Below, one piece after another: positions 6,647 through 9,867 of a DNA stretch of 9,867 bases. The notes beneath the pieces are model-generated. The model was not told the DNA's origin. It saw only the letters and a program-made list of their open reading frames with translations, and did no database searches. Source of the DNA: an uncultured Verrucomicrobiota bacterium (lineage in GTDB: Bacteria > Verrucomicrobiota > Verrucomicrobiia > Limisphaerales > UBA1096); contig CAJWPV010000025.1 in the NCBI GenBank assembly GCA_913045395.1, positions 1 to 9,867 on the forward strand. Reading direction: 5' to 3'. A program made the position numbers and the translations under genes. Position 1 is the stretch's first letter. Each line of letters begins with the position of its first letter.

Positions 6647-7903
6647 TCAGCGTTCACTGATTGGCTGGAACTTGAGATTGTCCGGGCCGTCATAAACGCC
6701 TCTTGGGCGGATGAGACGGTTGTCGGCCAGTTGCTCTAGCACATGTGCTGTCCAGCCGGAAGTGCGCGAGATAGCGAAGAGTGGAGTGAACAGGTCGGTC
6801 GGAATCCCTAGTGAGTAGTAGACGGTGGCCGAGTAGAAATCGACGTTCGGGTAGAGGTTCTTTTCGCGAAGCATGATCTCAGCGATGCGCTCACTCATGT
6901 CGAGCCATTTGGTTTCACCGAGTTTGGCGCCAAGTTGCTGGGCCATGCGCTGCAGGTGCGGTGCGCGCGGGTCAAGCACCTTGTAGACGCGGTGGCCAAT
7001 GCCCATGATTTTCTTTTTATTTTTCAGGCAGTCGTCAACGAAGTCATCCACCTTGTCGAGGCTCCCGATTTCCTGGAGCATTTTAATCACGCCCTCGTTG
7101 GCGCCGCCGTGCAGCGGGCCCTTGAGCGTGCCGATGGCGGAGGTAATGGCGGAGTACATGCCACTGAGTGTGGCAATGGTAACGCGAGCGGAGAAAGTGG
7201 AAGCGTTCATGCCGTGGTCAGCGTGCAGGATGTAGCACATGTCGATGGTCTTTTCCTTTTCCTCAATCGGTTTTTTGCCATCGATGAGATAGAGAAAATT
7301 CGCCGCCTCGCCAAGGGATGGATCGGAATCAAGCAACGGCTTGTCCTGTCGGGCCAAATGGAAGTAGGCTGTAATCACCGGCACCTGAGCAATCAGCTTG
7401 ATGGCACGCTTGGTCTGATGCTCCAGCGAATCCTGTCCCTCGGGCGGTTCGTAGCAGGCGAGGGCGGAAACCACGGTGCGAATGGCACGCATCGGTGAGG
7501 CTTCCTTGGGGAGTTGCCTGATGATGTCCACCACGCCGCTGGGTAGATCGCGGGCTGCAGCCAGTTCGGCCTTCAGCGAGGCCAATTCGGCTTCATTTGG
7601 CAACTTGCCGCGATGCAGCAGATGCACGACCTCTTCATAGGTCGCGTTACCGGCCAACTCGTTGATGTTGTAGCCCCGGTAAATCAACTCCCCGTCGAGT
7701 CCGCGGACGCTGCTAAGTTTCGTGGTGGCGGCGACGACCCCTTCAAGGCCCTTCGCGGGTGCAGGTTTTTCTGTATTGCTCATTCTAAATTCTTTCAGGC
7801 GGTCACGCGCCGACGGCGTAAGGATTGCATTGGTCGGGATGCTATCCAGCTCGCCATTACGTTGCAGCGCATCAATATCCTTCAAGCTGTAAAGTGTTTT
7901 CAT
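6647..7903 (-). CDS. gltA: Citrate synthase (short form) with N-terminal extension
   Basis: Condenses acetyl-CoA and oxaloacetate to citrate in the TCA cycle, in the cytoplasm. The 418-aa protein carries the full catalytic set: His265 in GPLHGGANE (262-270), His304 in GIGHRVYK (301-308) and Asp355 in NVDFYS (353-358), with LHADHGMNAS at 226-235. The core begins near residue 51 (KGLEGVVAATTKLSSV), typical of short dimeric citrate or methylcitrate synthases. No prpB or prpD is adjacent, so citrate synthase is preferred. Residues 1-40 are an unusual extension. A second in-frame ATG at 7783 (MSNTEKP) would give a conventional 378-aa enzyme and has a weak AAAGAA upstream. I keep the start at 7903 because the extension reads as conserved protein-like sequence. 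It lies 102 nt downstream of the queD-like gene and ends at a hairpin shared with the convergent esterase gene. Confidence 0.95.
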   Translation of the reverse strand: MKTLYSLKDIDALQRNGELDSIPTNAILTPSARDRLKEFRMSNTEKPAPAKGLEGVVAATTKLSSVRGLDGELIYRGYNINELAGNATYEEVVHLLHRGKLPNEAELASLKAELAAARDLPSGVVDIIRQLPKEASPMRAIRTVVSALACYEPPEGQDSLEHQTKRAIKLIAQVPVITAYFHLARQDKPLLDSDPSLGEAANFLYLIDGKKPIEEKEKTIDMCYILHADHGMNASTFSARVTIATLSGMYSAITSAIGTLKGPLHGGANEGVIKMLQEIGSLDKVDDFVDDCLKNKKKIMGIGHRVYKVLDPRAPHLQRMAQQLGAKLGETKWLDMSERIAEIMLREKNLYPNVDFYSATVYYSLGIPTDLFTPLFAISRTSGWTAHVLEQLADNRLIRPRGVYDGPDNLKFQPISER

Positions 7904-7950
7904 CCATTAAGACCAATGCGAACCCCCTTCGATGGGTCAGAAACCCTAGT

Positions 7951-7964
7951 GAAAACTGGTTTTC
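7951..7964. promoter_or_regulatory. Small palindrome upstream of citrate synthase
   Basis: GAAAAC-TG-GTTTTC is a perfect 6-bp inverted repeat with a 2-bp centre, 48-61 bp upstream of the citrate synthase start. A weaker inverted repeat, GGGT-CAGAA-ACCC, lies at 7934-7946. They could mark a repressor site, but short palindromes occur by chance. No good -35/-10 pair was seen in this 102-bp gap (7904-8005). Confidence 0.3.
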
Positions 7965-8005
7965 GGCGCAACGGTTTTTTCGGAACCCACGGCTTGGTCA
8001 AGCGC

Positions 8006-8362
8006 TTACAATCCCCGGTAAACGCAACGGGCGGTACATGTCTCGGCCACTTCCACGGCGGTTAATAGGGGCAGATTCGGCTTTAGCCTTTCCCAAATCC
8101 AAAGGGCCACATTCTCGCTGGTGGGGTTTTCGAGGCCCTTGATTTCGTTGAGATAATGATGATCGAGCTGCTTCCAGAGCGGCTTGAATGCTGTCGTGAT
8201 GTCGGCGTAATCGAGCACCCAGCCCAGCTTCGGATCGCAGTCGCCCTCGACGACGATCTCCGTCATGAAGCTGTGGCCGTGCAGTCGTCGGCATTTGTGC
8301 TTCTCGGGCAAGTGTGGCAGTAGATGGGCGGCTTCGAACTGAAATGTTTTTCTGAGTTCCAT
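8006..8362 (-). CDS. queD: 6-carboxy-tetrahydropterin synthase (QueD/PTPS family)
   Basis: Member of the 6-pyruvoyl-tetrahydropterin synthase family. The bacterial QueD type turns dihydroneopterin triphosphate into 6-carboxy-tetrahydropterin, an early step to queuosine and other deazapurines. At 118 aa it has normal QueD length and is complete: zinc ligands His13 (FEAAH), His28 and His30 (LHGHSF), probable catalytic Cys24 (KCRRLHGH), LDHHYLN at 66-72 and the pterin-anchoring Glu107 in the [10 protein letters not shown] segment. The ATG at 8362 starts 7 nt after the stop of the LuxC-like gene, so it is very likely co-transcribed with it. No queC, queE or queF is in the window, so the link to queuosine is by family only. 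Another PTPS activity, such as biopterin-like metabolism, is less likely given Cys24. Confidence 0.9.
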   Translation of the reverse strand: MELRKTFQFEAAHLLPHLPEKHKCRRLHGHSFMTEIVVEGDCDPKLGWVLDYADITTAFKPLWKQLDHHYLNEIKGLENPTSENVALWIWERLKPNLPLLTAVEVAETCTARCVYRGL

Positions 8363-8369
8363 GATTCGC

Positions 8370-9725
8370 TCACGCGGTCTCGAGGTCGGTCCAGTGAATC
8401 AGCTCGCCAAGCGGCGGCCGGCCATCGTGCCGCCAGGCCAGTGGCGGTCGCTGCATTTGGCCGATCGCACAAATCCGCGACACGCCCCACTTGGCCAGGG
8501 GTAGGGCCAACTCCCGCATCCGCGCTTCGCTGGCGGCCAGTCCGACCGTGGATACGGACTCGCGAATCGGCTCCAGCACGTGGAGCGCCTCCTCAATGTG
8601 TTCGATCGGCTTGATGAAGATGAAACGGTTGAGCGGTGATCTCTGAAACTGTTTTTCATCCTCGTACACCACCGTCCAGTTGGTCGTGCCCTCGCTCTCC
8701 CAAAGCATTGCGCCGACCTTATTGGCCTCTCGTATTTTGTAAAAGCGCCGGGCCGTCGAGATAGCCGCCGCCTCTTTTGTTGGGATCGGGCCACGCGGCA
8801 TCGCTTCGTTTCGCGCCTCAAGTTCCTCGGCGAGCATTTCGGCGAAGCGCTCCGGCTTTAGTGTGCCGAATTGCTCGACATAAATCACGTGCGGTGACAG
8901 GCAGCCGCGCTGGTTCCATGCGACAATATCGTCGGCGGCGCGTGAAATGATCGCCTGCGTGCCCATTATCTCGTTAGCCTGTTTTTCCACGTAACCAAAA
9001 CTGATGCGATGCCCGTAGCCGAGCAGGCGCTTGGTCAAGGGCAGTCTTTGGCGAATGGAGTTGATCGAATTGTCGTTGCCGCTGGCGACCACACAGTTGG
9101 CCTCGGTGAACAACGACGACTCGAAGGCTTCATTGCCGCCATCCCACTCCGCGATTTCGAGCGACGACGCCAGGCCTGGTTCGACGTAGTGCAGCGAGTG
9201 AGCGAATAAACGCGGCAACAGCGATTTTCCGGTGGCGCACTTGACGAACTGCGCTGACCGCAGCAGCAATCCAAACGCGATCGACTGGAAAATCGGGACC
9301 GGCAAATTGCCCGGCGCGATGTGTGCGATCAGTTGCGGCCCGTGAACCATTGAGTACGTCCGGTTTGCCTGGTTGGCGAAACCCTGCAGCCGGGTCGGGT
9401 CGCCGAACTCCTGCGTTAGCAGCATGAAAAAATTTTCCTGCGTCCAGTCGGCGAAACAGGCATCGAGCCCGGCGGCGAGCACCTCGCGCGGGAAACCGGT
9501 TTCCTCCGGACTGGCGGTGAGCGCCTGTCGCCGTAGCTCGTAATCGGGCGAGCGCCACAGGTTAGCCACCTCGATCAGCTTGGCGATGATGGGCTCGTTG
9601 CCGACCAGGGCGAGGTAGTCGTCACGGTTGTGGCGCAGCGCCTGGCACGCCTCGGTGATCAGCGTGCTGGTTAACTCCGCGCCTGGTTTGTCGGCTAAAA
9701 AATAGTCCAGTGATGGCTTAGGCAT
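8370..9725 (-). CDS. LuxC-like acyl-CoA/acyl-protein reductase
   Basis: LuxC-family reductase (PF05893), an aldehyde-dehydrogenase-fold enzyme that reduces a thioester-activated acyl group to an aldehyde with NADPH. The 451-aa protein is close to usual LuxC length. It has the dinucleotide-binding-region motif [10 protein letters not shown] at 135-144, [11 protein letters not shown] at 236-246 and the catalytic cysteine motif WNQRGCLSP at 270-278 (Cys275). No signal peptide or membrane segment is evident, so it should be cytoplasmic. Its start (ATG, 9725) overlaps by 8 nt the end of a LuxE-like gene, matching the LuxC-LuxE pairing of fatty acid reductase complexes, and the QueD-like gene follows closely. 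No luxAB luciferase genes are present, so the aldehyde probably feeds lipid or another product. The substrate cannot be inferred. Confidence 0.9.
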   Translation of the reverse strand: MPKPSLDYFLADKPGAELTSTLITEACQALRHNRDDYLALVGNEPIIAKLIEVANLWRSPDYELRRQALTASPEETGFPREVLAAGLDACFADWTQENFFMLLTQEFGDPTRLQGFANQANRTYSMVHGPQLIAHIAPGNLPVPIFQSIAFGLLLRSAQFVKCATGKSLLPRLFAHSLHYVEPGLASSLEIAEWDGGNEAFESSLFTEANCVVASGNDNSINSIRQRLPLTKRLLGYGHRISFGYVEKQANEIMGTQAIISRAADDIVAWNQRGCLSPHVIYVEQFGTLKPERFAEMLAEELEARNEAMPRGPIPTKEAAAISTARRFYKIREANKVGAMLWESEGTTNWTVVYEDEKQFQRSPLNRFIFIKPIEHIEEALHVLEPIRESVSTVGLAASEARMRELALPLAKWGVSRICAIGQMQRPPLAWRHDGRPPLGELIHWTDLETA

Positions 9726-9867
9726 GATTCAAATTCATCAGCGAACAGCCGCGGGACTCAGCCAATTCAACCCGCCCCAGCAGTTCGAAGCCGTCGGCGT
9801 GGCGCCTAGCTAGGTCCTCCGTCTGGAGGCTTAGCACCGAGTTGACATTGGCCAGATCGACAATCTG
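9718..9867 (-). CDS. LuxE-like acyl-protein synthetase, C-terminal 49 residues (partial)
   Basis: An open minus-strand frame enters from the right window edge and stops with TAA at 9718-9720, leaving 49 residues. The fragment contains IVDLANVNSVLSLQTEDLA, then FELLGRVELAESRGCSLM. This fits the end of LuxE-type acyl-protein synthetases (PF04443), which close with an LGR...S/A-x-x-RGC segment. LuxE activates a fatty acid with ATP and passes the acyl group to LuxC as a thioester. The stop overlaps the LuxC-like start by 8 nt, so the two are almost certainly coupled. The call leans on the short C-terminal motif plus the LuxC neighbour; another AMP-forming ligase with a similar tail is possible. 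The rest of the gene lies outside the window. Confidence 0.65.
   Translation of the reverse strand, partial: QIVDLANVNSVLSLQTEDLARRHADGFELLGRVELAESRGCSLMNLNHA

Noticed and set aside
6935..7498. Plus-strand open frame antisense to citrate synthase
   Set aside because: Covers the catalytic region of citrate synthase on the opposite strand and shows no recognisable domain or signal.
6647..7903. 2-methylcitrate synthase (prpC) in a propionate operon
   Set aside because: The short-form family includes PrpC, but no prpB, prpD or acnD neighbours are seen, so citrate synthase is the simpler call.
8370..9867. Bioluminescence (lux) operon
   Set aside because: LuxC- and LuxE-like genes are present but no luxA, luxB, luxD or luxG; the families are widespread in non-luminous bacteria.

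Overview
The window reads as a chromosomal piece from a PVC-group bacterium, most likely Verrucomicrobiota and second choice Planctomycetota. The markers are a planctomycete-type cytochrome/DUF1549/DUF1553 protein, a DUF1080 protein, a sulfatase with a HEAT-like tail and a sialate O-acetylesterase-type SGNH esterase packed together, plus a LuxC/LuxE pair. Base composition is moderately GC-rich and Shine-Dalgarno sites are weak or absent. I see no rRNA, tRNA, CRISPR array, transposase or phage gene. The assignment rests on gene content alone.

Left half (about 1-6600): a minus-strand gene (66-2345) encodes a secreted multidomain haem protein (PSCyt1-DUF1549-DUF1553). It diverges, across a short intergenic region, from a plus-strand three-gene operon: DUF1080 protein (2528-3166), secreted type I sulfatase (3163-5070, ATGA overlap) and SGNH acetylesterase (5075-6601, 4-nt gap). 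All four products appear exported. Together they look like a locus that desulfates, deacetylates and cleaves a decorated polysaccharide outside the cytoplasm. The substrate cannot be told from sequence.

A perfect 9-bp hairpin (6602-6622) directly after the esterase stop separates this operon from a convergent minus-strand group. It probably terminates the citrate synthase transcript.

Right half (6647-9867, all minus strand): in order of transcription, the 3' end of a LuxE-like acyl-protein synthetase (cut by the window edge), a LuxC-like acyl-CoA reductase (8-nt overlap), a QueD/6-pyruvoyl-tetrahydropterin synthase homologue (7-nt gap) and, after 102 nt, a short-form citrate synthase. The first three form a tight operon; citrate synthase may be read separately. 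LuxE/LuxC predict activation and reduction of an acyl group to an aldehyde. No luciferase genes are present, so bioluminescence is not implied.

Most notable observations: the LuxE-LuxC-QueD linkage; a 40-residue N-terminal extension on citrate synthase that resembles the leading segment of EutQ-type microcompartment proteins; and an in-frame 21-bp-period duplication of the last codons and stop of the haem protein gene. I did not find a clearly new defence or mobile system.
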